Position numbers and translations under genes: made by a program. From positions 558,001-622,000 of the forward strand of contig NZ_JBGNYA010000001.1 of the NCBI RefSeq assembly GCF_041477585.1: a stretch of DNA of 64,000 nt, given 5' to 3'. The notes under the pieces were generated by a model, which was not told the origin of the DNA, ran no database searches, and saw nothing but the letters and a program-made list of their open reading frames with translations. Position 1 is the stretch's first letter. Each line of letters starts with the position of its first letter. The stretch is from Halobellus sp. MBLA0158. Its GTDB lineage: Archaea; Halobacteriota; Halobacteria; Halobacteriales; Haloferacaceae. Positions 50,267-59,386 of this stretch are shown piece by piece.

Positions 50267-51825
50267 CAGACCGAATCGAGGTCGTAGAGCGATCCGTACT
50301 TGTCGGTGACGTACTCGACGAAGGCGTCGGCGGTGAACGGCTCGCCGGTCGCCCGTTCGACCAGTTCGTCGGTCTCGTAGCGCGCGCCGTGGCGGTGGAC
50401 GTTGTCGGTGAGCCACTCGTGGAGCGTCTCGAAGTCGCCCTCGCGGACCCCTTCGTCGAGCGCGTCCGCGCCGACGTCGTCTTCTATGGCGGCGTACAAC
50501 TGCGCGGCCATCGCCGACCCGAGCGAGTACGTGGGGAAGTACCCGAAGTTGCCGTGGCTCCAGTGGATGTCCTGGAGGCAGCCCTCGGCGTCGTTCTCGG
50601 GGCGGATCCCGAGGTACTCCTCGTACTTGTCGTTCCAGACGGCCGGCACTTCCGCGACGTCGAGGTCGCCCGCGATCAGCGCGCGCTCGATCTCGAACCG
50701 GATCACGATGTGGAGGTGGTAGGTGAGTTCGTCGGCCTCGACGCGGATGAGGTTGTCCTCGTACACCTGGTTCGCCGTCTCGTAGGCCTCCCGCGGCGTC
50801 ACCGACTCGGCCTGCGGGAAGTGCTCGGCGACGGTCGGCAGGAACGACTCCCAGAACGCCTGCGAGCGCCCGACGTGGTTCTCCCAGAGCCGCGACTGGG
50901 ACTCGTGGACCGAGAGGTCGCGGTCCTGGCCCAGCGGCGAGCCGTAGTGCTCGTCGGGGAGCCCGAGCGTGTAGGTCGCGTGGCCGAACTCGTGGATCGT
51001 CGAGAGGAGCGACCCCAGCGGGTCGGCCTCGTCGAACCGGGTCGTCACCCGCGCGTCGAAGGTCGTCCCCGTCGAGAACGGATGCGAGGCGGTGTCGAGC
51101 CGCCCCCGGTCCCACGGGTAGCCGAGCGTCGAGAGCGCGTCCCGACAGAGCGCCTCCTGATCGTCGGCGGGGTACGTTCCCAGCGAGGTGAACGCGTCGG
51201 TCGTCAGGTCGACCTCGGAGGCCCTGATCTCCTCGATCATCGGCACGAGCGTCTCCCGGATGTCCGCGAGGATCGACTCCGCGCGCTCCAGGGAGAGACA
51301 CGGCTCGAAGTCCTCGAAGAGCACCTCGTAGGCGTCGCGGTCGGGGTCGACGTGCTCGGCGTACTCCCGCTTGAGTTCGACGTGCTTCTCTAAGTACGGC
51401 GCGAACGTCTCGAAGTCGCTTTCGGCCTTCGCCTCCTCCCACGCGGACAGCGCCTCCGAGGAAGTCGTCGACATCTCCTCGACCAGCTCGGCGGGCACGG
51501 CGTCGGCGCGCTCGTACTCGCGGCGGATCTCGCGCACGACGGCCGCCCGCTCGGCGGTCAGCTCGGCCGCGTCGAGCTCGTCGAGCGCCGACCCGACCGC
51601 GTCGTCGGTCAGGAGGTCGTGGGAGACCGACGACAGCGTCGAGAGCTGCTGGGACCGCGCCGGCGTCCCGCCCTCGGGCATCATCACCTGCTGGTCCCAC
51701 GAGAGGAGCCCGCCCGCCTCGCGGACGTTCGTCACGCGCCGGTACTGGTCCAGAAGCGTCTCGTAGGCGGCCGGGGGCTCGTCGCCCTCGCCGTCGCCCG
51801 CAGCGTCGGATGCGTCTGTCGCCAT
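50266..51825 (-). CDS. M32-family carboxypeptidase
   Basis: 519 residues. Zinc carboxypeptidase of the thermostable CPT type: HEFGH motif (STIHEFGHATYTLG) near residue 279, with the third ligand Glu in a downstream ESQSRLWENH segment near 305, the M32 ES-type signature. SWDQQVMMP near residue 45 and DTASHPFSTG near 243 are also conserved. Removes C-terminal residues from peptides in the cytoplasm. Its stop codon overlaps the end of the 80-bp palindrome. Confidence 0.92.
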   Translation of the reverse strand: MATDASDAAGDGEGDEPPAAYETLLDQYRRVTNVREAGGLLSWDQQVMMPEGGTPARSQQLSTLSSVSHDLLTDDAVGSALDELDAAELTAERAAVVREIRREYERADAVPAELVEEMSTTSSEALSAWEEAKAESDFETFAPYLEKHVELKREYAEHVDPDRDAYEVLFEDFEPCLSLERAESILADIRETLVPMIEEIRASEVDLTTDAFTSLGTYPADDQEALCRDALSTLGYPWDRGRLDTASHPFSTGTTFDARVTTRFDEADPLGSLLSTIHEFGHATYTLGLPDEHYGSPLGQDRDLSVHESQSRLWENHVGRSQAFWESFLPTVAEHFPQAESVTPREAYETANQVYEDNLIRVEADELTYHLHIVIRFEIERALIAGDLDVAEVPAVWNDKYEEYLGIRPENDAEGCLQDIHWSHGNFGYFPTYSLGSAMAAQLYAAIEDDVGADALDEGVREGDFETLHEWLTDNVHRHGARYETDELVERATGEPFTADAFVEYVTDKYGSLYDLDSV

Positions 51826-51921
51826 CGTCGAAGCCTGGGAGGCGCGCGCGTATCAAGCCGACGCCTCCGGCGACGGGCCGGGACGCCGGCGGTCGGGTGT
51901 CGACCGCTCGCGGACGCACCG

Positions 51922-53055
51922 CTACTCGGCCGGCCACCGCTCGGCGAGCCCCCGGTAGATCCGGTAGCACCGCGACAGGACGTCGAGGGCGACCGACTCC
52001 CCGGCGGTGTGGGCCTCGCCGGGCTCGGCGGCGCCGACGACGACGCAGTCCGTCCCGGCGTCGGCGAGCCACCCCGCGTCAGTCGCGTGGGGCTTGGTGA
52101 CGTGTTCGGGCGTCGCGTCCTGTGCCGCGTCGGCGGCGGCGAGCGCCGCGTCGGCGAAGCCGGCGTCGCCGCACGCCATCGGCGGGAGGTCCTGATCCAC
52201 CGTCCACTCGACGCCGTCGACGGCCTCGACGCGCTCCAGCGGCGCGCGCTCCCCGGGGACGGTGCGCTCGTCGACAGTCACGGTCGCGGACTCGGGAATG
52301 ACGTTCCACGCCGACCCACCCTCGATCTCGGTGACGACGACGCTTCCGTTCACTTCCTGACCCAGCACCGTCGCCGCCGGCGCGTCGAGGTCGCGGACGA
52401 CGTCGACGGCGTCGCAGGCGCGGTAGACGGCGTTTTCGCCCGCCGCGGGCTCGCTGGCGTGCGCGGCGGTCCCCCGCGCGGTGATCGTCGATCCGCGGCG
52501 GCCGCGGTGGGCGACCGCCACGTCGGTCTGGTCGTCGCCCGCGTAGTTTGTCGAGCCCTCGCCGACGACCGCGTAGTCCGGCGCGAAGCCGTCGCTGATT
52601 GCGGCGCGGGCGCCCACGCCGCCCTGCTCCTCGCCAACGAAGGAGGCGAAGACCAGTTCGGCCGCGGGCTGGGCATCGCGGAAGGCGACCATCGCGGCCG
52701 CCAGCGACCCCTTCATATCGGCCGTGCCGCGGCCGTACAGCCGGCCGTCGCGCTCGTCGACGACGTACTCGGCTTCGGCCTCGGCCTCGTCTCCCCCCGC
52801 ATCCCGGGCTGAACCGTCCCGGAGTTGTGACTCGTCGGGCTCGACCACGTCGTGGTGGCCGACCAGCGCGAGCGACTCGTCTCCCCGGCCCCGCCGGGCG
52901 AAGACGTTGCCGTGATCGTCCCGCTGGACTGCGGCGTCGGTCTCCTCGCGGAGCCACGACTCGATGGCGTCGCCCGCGGCCGTCTCGTCGTCGTGGCTCG
53001 GGATCGAGACCAGCCGTCGCGTCAGCGCCTCGACCTCGCTCTCGTTCGCGCGCAC
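51922..53055 (-). CDS. M20-family amidohydrolase/peptidase
   Basis: 377 residues from a GTG at 53053-53055 (VRANESEVEALTRRL), supported by a TATA-like CCTTTTCAACC about 28 bases upstream. Binuclear zinc ligands are all present: GHHDVV near 69, RGTADMKG near 108, EEQGG near 140, VGEGS near 163 and EAHTAGES near 350; dimerisation domain in the middle. Resembles ArgE/DapE/carboxypeptidase G2 enzymes; the substrate is unresolved. Divergent from the alcohol-dehydrogenase-like gene. Confidence 0.88.
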   Translation of the reverse strand: MRANESEVEALTRRLVSIPSHDDETAAGDAIESWLREETDAAVQRDDHGNVFARRGRGDESLALVGHHDVVEPDESQLRDGSARDAGGDEAEAEAEYVVDERDGRLYGRGTADMKGSLAAAMVAFRDAQPAAELVFASFVGEEQGGVGARAAISDGFAPDYAVVGEGSTNYAGDDQTDVAVAHRGRRGSTITARGTAAHASEPAAGENAVYRACDAVDVVRDLDAPAATVLGQEVNGSVVVTEIEGGSAWNVIPESATVTVDERTVPGERAPLERVEAVDGVEWTVDQDLPPMACGDAGFADAALAAADAAQDATPEHVTKPHATDAGWLADAGTDCVVVGAAEPGEAHTAGESVALDVLSRCYRIYRGLAERWPAE

Positions 53056-53176
53056 ACCGGAGTGTCGCCGCCATCGGTTGAAAAGGCTCGGGCTCGGGGC
53101 TTGCCGCCGGCCCGGTGAAGCGGCGAATCTGTGGCCCAACGGAGCACGAAAGTGGCGAGCGTCCGAACCGACGGCG

Positions 53177-54193
53177 ATGCGAGCCTACGAAGTCCAGGAG
53201 ACAGATCCCGACTACGAGGGCGTGGTGCAGGTCGAACGCGACCGGCCGACTCCCGGCGCCGGCGAGGCGCTCGTCCGGATCCGGGCGGCGTCGCTGAACT
53301 ACCGCGACCTCGCGATCGCGGACTCCGAACTGATCTACCCCGGCACCGACCTCCCGGTCGTCCCCCTCTCGGACGGCGCGGGCGAGGTCGTCGCGGTCGG
53401 CGACGGCGTCTCTGACCTGTCGGAGGGCGACCGCGTCGCGACGCCGTTCGCGCCCGACTGGATCGACGGCCCCAGCGCGCCCGAGAAGGTCGCGCGCTCG
53501 ACCGGCGGCAACGTCGACGGCGCGCTGGCGGAGTACGCGGTCTTCCCCGCCGAGAGCCTCACGACGCTCCCCGAGCACCTCTCCTACGAGCAGGGCGCGA
53601 CGCTCTCCTGCGCCGGCCTGACGGCGTGGCGCGCGCTCGCGGAGGACGGCGACCTCGGCGCCGGCGAGTCGGTGCTGGCGCTCGGCACCGGCGGCGTCTC
53701 GACGTTCGCGCTCCAGTTCGCGAAGCTCCACGGGGCGGAGGTCGTCGTCACCTCCTCCAGCGACGAGAAGCTCGACCGCGCCCGCGACCTCGGCGCCGAC
53801 GAGACGATCAACTACGAGGCGACGCCCGAGTGGGGGCCGGTCGTCGCCGAGGAGCTGGGCGGCGTCGACCACGTGGTCGAGGTCGGCGGCCCCAACACGC
53901 TCGAACAGTCGCTCCAGGCGGCGGCCCACGGCGGCCACGTCCACCTCATCGGCGTTCTCGCCGGCCAGGCGGGCCAGGTCGACCCCTCGCCGATCCTGGC
54001 GAAGGCGCTCGACGTCGAGGGCGTCATCGGCGTCGGGAGCCAGGCGATGTTCGAGCGGATGACCGAAGCGATGCGCGTCGCGGAGCTGGAGCCCGTCGTC
54101 GACCGCGTCTTCGACTTCGACGAAGCGAGGGAGGCCTACCGCTACGTCGAGGCCGGAAACCACCAGGGCAAGGTCGTGATCAGCGTCGACTGA
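53177..54193 (+). CDS. Zinc-independent MDR-family NAD(P) oxidoreductase
   Basis: 338 residues from the ATG at 53177. Medium-chain dehydrogenase with N-terminal GroES-like domain (ALVRIRAASLNYRDL near 34-48; N and D instead of zinc cysteines) and Rossmann domain with LGTGGVSTFALQFA near 172-185. No catalytic or structural zinc cysteines, so it belongs with quinone oxidoreductase/enoyl reductase-like members. Substrate unknown. It converges on pdxT; its stop codon abuts a repeat-related sequence. Confidence 0.85.
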   Translation: MRAYEVQETDPDYEGVVQVERDRPTPGAGEALVRIRAASLNYRDLAIADSELIYPGTDLPVVPLSDGAGEVVAVGDGVSDLSEGDRVATPFAPDWIDGPSAPEKVARSTGGNVDGALAEYAVFPAESLTTLPEHLSYEQGATLSCAGLTAWRALAEDGDLGAGESVLALGTGGVSTFALQFAKLHGAEVVVTSSSDEKLDRARDLGADETINYEATPEWGPVVAEELGGVDHVVEVGGPNTLEQSLQAAAHGGHVHLIGVLAGQAGQVDPSPILAKALDVEGVIGVGSQAMFERMTEAMRVAELEPVVDRVFDFDEAREAYRYVEAGNHQGKVVISVD

Positions 54194-54206
54194 GAGTAAT
54201 CAGTAT
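54192..54206 (+). repeat. Half-site related to the 80-bp palindrome
   Basis: GAGAGTAATCAGTAT matches the 50252-50266 terminus at 14 of 15 positions. It also begins within a TGA stop codon, here of the MDR gene. Confidence 0.7.
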
Positions 54207-54211
54207 GAGGA

Positions 54212-54808
54212 TCAGGCCTCGACGGCCCGCTCTTCGAAGAACGCGAGGTCGTGGATCCGGCTGTCCTGGGTGAGTTCGGGGTGGAACGAGGTCCCCACGA
54301 CGACCCCGTCGCGGACGGCGACCGGGCGGCCGTCCCACTCGGCCAGCACCTCCACGCCGTCGCCGACCTCGTCGATGACGGGCGCGCGGATGAACACCGC
54401 CGGGAACGGCTCGTCGAGGCCGGCGACGTCCAGCGGCGCCTCGAAGCTGTCGACCTGGCGGCCGAAGGCGTTGCGGTCGACGGTCGCGTCCAGGACGTCG
54501 AGTGTGTCGACGCGGTCGTCCTTGGCGTCCCGCGAGGCGACGATGAGCCCCGCGCAGGTCGCGAGGACGGGCTTTTCGGCCTCGACGTGAGCGACGATCT
54601 CCTCGTCGATGCCCTCGCGGGCGAGGAGTCGCGAGATCGCGGTCGACTCCCCGCCCGGCAGGAGCAACACGTCGCAGTCGGGGACGTGCCCCGACTGTCT
54701 GATCTCGACTACCTCGACCTCCTCGCCGTGGGCCGCGCCGGCGCGCCGGATCGCGGCGGCGTGTTCGGAGACGTCGCCCTGAACGGCGACGACACCCGCT
54801 CGTAACAT
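54212..54808 (-). CDS. pdxT: Pyridoxal 5'-phosphate synthase glutaminase subunit
   Basis: 198 residues from the ATG at 54806-54808. Class I glutaminase supplying ammonia to PdxS. Triad residues: nucleophile Cys in ATCAGLI near 84, His/Glu in SFHPELT near 178-184; oxyanion loop PGGESTAIS near 50-58. PdxS is not in the window. Sec61-beta lies just upstream on the same strand, an arrangement common in Halobacteria. Confidence 0.93.
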   Translation of the reverse strand: MLRAGVVAVQGDVSEHAAAIRRAGAAHGEEVEVVEIRQSGHVPDCDVLLLPGGESTAISRLLAREGIDEEIVAHVEAEKPVLATCAGLIVASRDAKDDRVDTLDVLDATVDRNAFGRQVDSFEAPLDVAGLDEPFPAVFIRAPVIDEVGDGVEVLAEWDGRPVAVRDGVVVGTSFHPELTQDSRIHDLAFFEERAVEA

Positions 54809-54860
54809 ACGCGTGGCTCGGGGGTGAGTGGACAAAAAGCGTCCGTTCGCCTCGCCGACC

Positions 54861-55025
54861 TCAGATCGCGACGACGTTCAGGACGAGCACGCCGATCCCG
54901 AAGAGGAGTCCGAACGCGACGACGGTCTTGGGGTCGATGCGGATGGCGTTGCGATCCTCGGCGTCGAAGTAGCGAACGAGGCCCGCGCTCGACATCAGGC
55001 CGCCGCTGTTCTGGCCGCTGCTCAT
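54861..55025 (-). CDS. secG: Preprotein translocase subunit Sec61-beta
   Basis: 54 residues ([20 protein letters not shown]), stop at 54861-54863. A short N-terminal tail, the [16 protein letters not shown] block and one membrane helix (about 34-52) are characteristic of archaeal Sec61-beta. A component of the SecYE-beta channel. It lies 52 bases upstream of pdxT. Confidence 0.92.
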   Translation of the reverse strand: MSSGQNSGGLMSSAGLVRYFDAEDRNAIRIDPKTVVAFGLLFGIGVLVLNVVAI

Positions 55026-55182
55026 ACTCCCACCTCGGTGGTCCGGCGCCTAAACGTTTCGGATGCGCGGTTCCGCGGTCGCCGACCCGACCGGCCGCGA
55101 CTGCGGCGGAGTCCGCTTCCGGGCGGAATTGATCCTGTGGAAACGCTTATGCGACGCCCCGCGTTACGTCGCTACGCACACG

Positions 55183-55461
55183 ATGACCGTCCGAGTACTC
55201 GACTTCTACGCCGACTGGTGCGGCCCGTGTAAGAAACAGGACCCGATCCTCGACGAACTCGAATCGGAGTACGGCGACGTCGACTTTCAGAAGATCGACG
55301 TCGACGAGGAACAGGACCTCGCGAATCAGTACCAGGTCCGCTCGCTGCCGACGGTCGTCGTCGAGCGGGACGGCGAGATCGTCGACCGCTTCGTCGGGTT
55401 CACCCAGCGCGAGGACATCGAAGACGCGCTCAATCAGGCCGCCCAGCCGGCCGGCGCCTGA
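55183..55461 (+). CDS. Thioredoxin
   Basis: 92 residues. WCGPC redox motif (C13, C16), cis-Pro in SLPTVVV near 63, single thioredoxin fold with no signal. A general cytoplasmic disulfide reductant. A TATA-like GCTTAT is about 34 bases upstream of the ATG, giving a leader of under 10 bases. Confidence 0.92.
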   Translation: MTVRVLDFYADWCGPCKKQDPILDELESEYGDVDFQKIDVDEEQDLANQYQVRSLPTVVVERDGEIVDRFVGFTQREDIEDALNQAAQPAGA

Positions 55462-55552
55462 CCCGCGCCCGACCACCGAGTTCCGCCGCCGCCGCTCTGT
55501 TCCGCCTTTTCGGCCCCGATCGCACGACCCGGAGTCGCCCGTCTCGCAAGCG

Positions 55553-55558
55553 TTATAC
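55553..55558 (+). promoter_or_regulatory. L40e promoter
   Basis: TTATAC centred 26 bases before the L40e ATG, the standard leaderless spacing. Confidence 0.6.
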
Positions 55559-55581
55559 TGCCGCGTCCGGTAGCGGGGCGT

Positions 55582-55731
55582 ATGCCAAAGAACGAGGCCG
55601 CGGTCGACCGGATGCTGGAAAAGCAGATCTGTATGCGCTGCAACGCGCGGAATCCCCAGCGCGCCGAGCAGTGCCGCAAGTGCGGGTACAAGAACCTTCG
55701 ACCCAAGTCGAAGGAACGCCGCACCGCGTAA
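55582..55731 (+). CDS. rpl40e: Ribosomal protein L40e
   Basis: 49 residues ([20 protein letters not shown]). Four cysteines as CMRC and CRKC form the zinc finger; basic C-terminal tail. Large-subunit protein. Adjacent to the thioredoxin gene, but with its own promoter. Confidence 0.95.
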   Translation: MPKNEAAVDRMLEKQICMRCNARNPQRAEQCRKCGYKNLRPKSKERRTA

Positions 55732-55850
55732 TCGACGGTCTCGCTTCTCTCGCCGTCTCCGACGCGTCAGCGGCGGCGCTCTTCTAACCGAATCTTGGCA
55801 CCGACGCCGCCGTCGCCGACGACAACCCAAAAACAGAACGTCGGACCGCT

Positions 55851-56336
55851 CTACGCCCCTCGGGCCCACAGCACCGTCGCGTCGACGGCGTCCGCGAGGT
55901 CGCGCTTGTGCGTCACCGCGAGCGCGATCGTCAGTCCGACGCCGTACAGCGCGATGGCGATCCACCCGTAGCCGACGAGCGCGGCGTCGATCCCGGCGAC
56001 GAGCCCCGCCGTCCACGCGCCGGTGAGGACCGCCCACCCGACGAGCGCCGCGACGTACGCGTAGAGCGGCGCGCCGCTCAGGCGGTGCTCGTCGAAGCGC
56101 GCGAGCCGCCGTCGGTTCGGCTCGGTCCGGAACAGGCCGTCGCCCCGGAGGTGTACCGACGCCATCGACACCCCGACGACGGCGCCGAACGCCGCGATTG
56201 CGAGCCACCCGTAGCCGAGCACCGACGGGTCCATCCGCAGATCCGTTCCGAGCCAGACCGCCGACCAGCCCGCCCACACGATCACCGCGGCGCCGTAGCC
56301 GCGGTACGCCTGCCGAATGACTCCTTCCAGAGACAT
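55851..56336 (-). CDS. Four-helix membrane protein
   Basis: 161 residues. Helices at about 12-32, 40-60, 92-112 and 118-140; the two halves repeat GYGWLAIAAFG / GYGWIAIALYG, indicating an internal duplication. Family not recognised. A strong AT-rich promoter (TTTATGATGG) lies about 27 bases upstream of the ATG. Confidence 0.75.
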   Translation of the reverse strand: MSLEGVIRQAYRGYGAAVIVWAGWSAVWLGTDLRMDPSVLGYGWLAIAAFGAVVGVSMASVHLRGDGLFRTEPNRRRLARFDEHRLSGAPLYAYVAALVGWAVLTGAWTAGLVAGIDAALVGYGWIAIALYGVGLTIALAVTHKRDLADAVDATVLWARGA

Positions 56337-56456
56337 AGGTCACGTATGCTAACGACCATCATAAATACATACGGTAATTTATGTATATTATACGACTAAA
56401 ACGTCGAGAACCAAATTCGGCGTCCGCGGCGCGCCGTTTCGGCCGCGCGGCGTCCG

Positions 56457-58286
56457 CTACGGCGCGTAGTAGTACTCGCCCTGTTTCTTCTGCTTGCGGT
56501 CCAACTGCGATCCGGGCTTGTTGATCCGAGGGCGCTGAGTCCGCTCGTCGCGGCGGAACGTGATGTCCAGGTCCGCGAGGAAGTCGTTCATCCCCGCGCG
56601 CATCTCCTGGGGCGCCGCGGCGTGGCCGTACTCGGAGGGTTCGCCGTCGAACACCATCAGCCGGTCCGCGAGCAGGTCGATCATGTAGATGTCGTGGTCG
56701 ATGACGAGCACCGTCTCGTCGTGGTTCTCGGCGTACCGCCGGATGGCGCTCGTCGCCTGCACGCGCTGTTCGACGTCCAAGTGCGCCGAGGGCTCGTCCA
56801 TCACGTACAGGTCGGCGTCCTCGGAGAGACACGCCGCGATGGCGACACGCTGGCGCTCCCCGCCCGAGAGGTCGTCGAGGTTCCGCTCCATAATCCGGTC
56901 GAGCTGGAGCGGGTCCGCGACCTCGGTCTTCCAGTAGGAGGTGCCGAAGTCGTCGGTGATCGACGAGAGGAAGGCGTCGACGCGCATCGGCTGGTCGATC
57001 TCGATGTACTGCGGCTTGTAGGAGATGTCGAGCCGGAAGTCGAGTTCGCCCTCGTCGGGGGAGAGCGCGCCCGTGAAGAGCTTCGCGAGCGTCGACTTCC
57101 CGATCCCGTTGGGACCGACGACGCCCAGGACCTCCGACTCGTAGATCGTCCCGGCCTCGACTTCGAGGGCGAACTCGCCCTCGCCGTAGGACTTCCGGAG
57201 CTCGGGGTAGTCGACGAGCGGCGTCGACTTCGAGGTCTCGCGGGGGGCGTGCTCGTGGAACTCGATCTCGTTCGGCCGGATCCGCATGTTCTCGTTGGAG
57301 AGGTAGCCCGTGAGGTACTCGTTGATGCCGTTTCTGACGGACTTCGGGTCGGTGATGACGCCGAAGGCGCCGGGCTCACCGTAGGCGACGTGGAGGGTGT
57401 CGGCGAGGAGGTCCAAGATCGCGAGGTCGTGTTCGACCGCCAGCACCGCGCGGTCTTCCTCCTCGGCGAGTTCGCGGATCAGCCGCGCCGCGGTGACGCG
57501 CTGGCCGATGTCGAGGTACGGCGAGATCTCGTCGAGGAAGTAGAAGTCCCGGTCGCGAGCGAGCGTGGCCGCGAGCGCGACCCGCTGGAGCTCGCCGCCC
57601 GAGAGCGTATCGAGCGGCTGGTCGACGACCGGGCGGATGCCCAGCCGGTCGATGTAGTCGTCGAGCGCGCCGCGCTCGTCGGTCGACTCCAGGAGGTCGA
57701 TCGTCGTGCCGTCGAACTGCTTGGGGAGCTGGTCGACGTACTGGGGCTTGCGCGCGATCGACACCTCGTCGTTCCGCACGCGCTCGACGTAGGTCTGGAG
57801 CTCGGTCCCGCGGAAGCGGTCGAGGACGGCCTCCCAGGTCGGCTCCTCGTCGTGGGCGCCGAGGTTCGGCACCATCTCGCCCGCGAGCGCCCGGACGGCG
57901 GTCGTCTTCCCGATCCCGTTCGGCCCGAGGATCCCGGTCACAGAGCCCGATTCGGGGACCGGCAGCCCGTAGAGCGCGAAGGCGTTCTCGCCGTAGCGGT
58001 GGACCGGCTCCTGGTCCAGCTCGGTGGGCAGATTGATGATCTCGATGGCGTCGAAGGGGCACTTCTCGACGCAGATGCCGCAGGTCTCGCCGAGGCAGAC
58101 CTCTTCCGAAATGCGAATCTGGTCTGGGTCGCCGTCGAAGGGCTCGTCCTCCTCGTAGTACTCGCCGCGGGTGACGATGCACTCCTTTCCGGTTCGATTG
58201 GGCGGGCAGTAGTTCGCGCACTCGTAACTGCAGCGGTCGGGCTGACACCGATCGAGATCGACGACCGCGATGCTGTCGTCCGCCAT
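56457..58286 (-). CDS. Ribosome recycling ATPase RLI/ABCE1
   Basis: 609 residues. Two 4Fe-4S clusters at the N-terminus (CQPDRCSYECANYCPP and CLGETCGICVEKCP) followed by two ABC domains with Walker A GPNGIGKTT near 123 and GPNGIGKST near 390, and signature LSGGELQ / LSGGERQ motifs. Splits ribosomal subunits after termination. Three bases separate it from the preceding EMC6-like gene, so they are cotranscribed. Confidence 0.96.
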   Translation of the reverse strand: MADDSIAVVDLDRCQPDRCSYECANYCPPNRTGKECIVTRGEYYEEDEPFDGDPDQIRISEEVCLGETCGICVEKCPFDAIEIINLPTELDQEPVHRYGENAFALYGLPVPESGSVTGILGPNGIGKTTAVRALAGEMVPNLGAHDEEPTWEAVLDRFRGTELQTYVERVRNDEVSIARKPQYVDQLPKQFDGTTIDLLESTDERGALDDYIDRLGIRPVVDQPLDTLSGGELQRVALAATLARDRDFYFLDEISPYLDIGQRVTAARLIRELAEEEDRAVLAVEHDLAILDLLADTLHVAYGEPGAFGVITDPKSVRNGINEYLTGYLSNENMRIRPNEIEFHEHAPRETSKSTPLVDYPELRKSYGEGEFALEVEAGTIYESEVLGVVGPNGIGKSTLAKLFTGALSPDEGELDFRLDISYKPQYIEIDQPMRVDAFLSSITDDFGTSYWKTEVADPLQLDRIMERNLDDLSGGERQRVAIAACLSEDADLYVMDEPSAHLDVEQRVQATSAIRRYAENHDETVLVIDHDIYMIDLLADRLMVFDGEPSEYGHAAAPQEMRAGMNDFLADLDITFRRDERTQRPRINKPGSQLDRKQKKQGEYYYAP

Positions 58287-58289
58287 AGC

Positions 58290-58604
58290 TTACAGCGCGA
58301 CGCCCTCGGTCAGGAGAATGCCGAACGTGATGAACCACAGCGCGAACGTCATGAACGCCACGTAGAGGTAGTCCTTCGCCCCGAAGTCGGAGACGTCGAT
58401 CCCGCCCAGCCGCAGGATCGGGAACTGGAGGACGACGAACCCCGCGACGATCATCAGCGACTGCCGGCTCGTCGCGGCGTCGACGCCGGTCCCGACGACG
58501 TTCGCCGACGCCAAGGCGGCGGCGACGCCGGCCAGACAGGCGAGCGTGGTGACCGTGACGCCCCGGAGGTGATCGGAGAGTCCGCTCTGCGTTTCCGTAG
58601 CCAT
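58290..58604 (-). CDS. EMC6-like membrane protein
   Basis: 104 residues from the ATG at 58602-58604. Three membrane helices (about 16-36, 50-66, 80-100) with a short loop, the pattern of EMC6-like proteins found beside RLI in haloarchaea. A role in membrane protein insertion is inferred from its eukaryotic relatives. Confidence 0.72.
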   Translation of the reverse strand: MATETQSGLSDHLRGVTVTTLACLAGVAAALASANVVGTGVDAATSRQSLMIVAGFVVLQFPILRLGGIDVSDFGAKDYLYVAFMTFALWFITFGILLTEGVAL

Positions 58605-58669
58605 AGGTACGCCTCCGACACCCGGCGTCAAAAGCCGTTCGTTCCCGCAGCGACCGCCGACGCCGCGGC

Positions 58670-59386
58670 CTACAGCTCGAAAGTGGTGATCGTGCCGAAC
58701 AGCCCGGTCGTCACGTCTACCGGATCGAGGCCGGCGCGCGCGACGATCCGCCGGGGCTCCTGCGTCCAGCGACAGCCCGCGTTCGCGTAGTGGGCGTCCG
58801 AACGCCAGTCCTGATACCGGGCGATGATGCCGACGTCGCTCCGGCCGTGTTCGACCAGACGGATCGTCCCGCCGGGCGCACGGACGCGATCCATCTCCCC
58901 GAGCGCGGCGACCGGATCCGGGAACGTACACGTCGACAGCGCCGAGAGCACCGCGTCGAACGCCCCGTCGTCGAAGTCGAGGTCCTGGGCGTCCATCCGG
59001 TACAGGTCCCCGTCGATCCCGAGGCGATCGAGCCGGTCCCGCGCCTTCGCGAGCATCTCGCCGCTGATGTCGACGCCGACGTACTCGACCGATTCGGGGA
59101 GGTACTCGGCGTTCGTGCCCGTCCCGCAGGCGACGTCGAGCACCCGGCCGCCCACGTCGCCGAAGCGCTCGCGCCGGTACCGGCCGGTGACGAGTCGCTC
59201 GATCCGCTCGAAGCGGTGCAGCCAGTCGGCGTACTCGTCGTACGACGCCCGGATCTCGTCGAGCGACATCGGGCGGTCCAGGCCGGCCGTCTCTGCGGGC
59301 TCGGGGGTCGCCGCCGACTCGCCCGCCTCGCGCCCCGTCGGATCGGTCTCCCGCCCGTGGTCCCGCTCGCGGCGACGGGCGGACAT
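58670..59386 (-). CDS. Class I SAM-dependent methyltransferase
   Basis: 238 residues; the ATG (59384-59386) overlaps the TGA of the MerB-like gene by one base. Motif I VLDVACGTGTN near 80-90, motif II VGVDIS near 102, post-I block and VLSALSTCTFP near 145 fit small-molecule methyltransferases of the UbiE type. The N-terminal 38 residues are acidic and probably disordered. Coupling to MerB-like and HTH genes suggests a shared function. Confidence 0.85.
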   Translation of the reverse strand: MSARRRERDHGRETDPTGREAGESAATPEPAETAGLDRPMSLDEIRASYDEYADWLHRFERIERLVTGRYRRERFGDVGGRVLDVACGTGTNAEYLPESVEYVGVDISGEMLAKARDRLDRLGIDGDLYRMDAQDLDFDDGAFDAVLSALSTCTFPDPVAALGEMDRVRAPGGTIRLVEHGRSDVGIIARYQDWRSDAHYANAGCRWTQEPRRIVARAGLDPVDVTTGLFGTITTFEL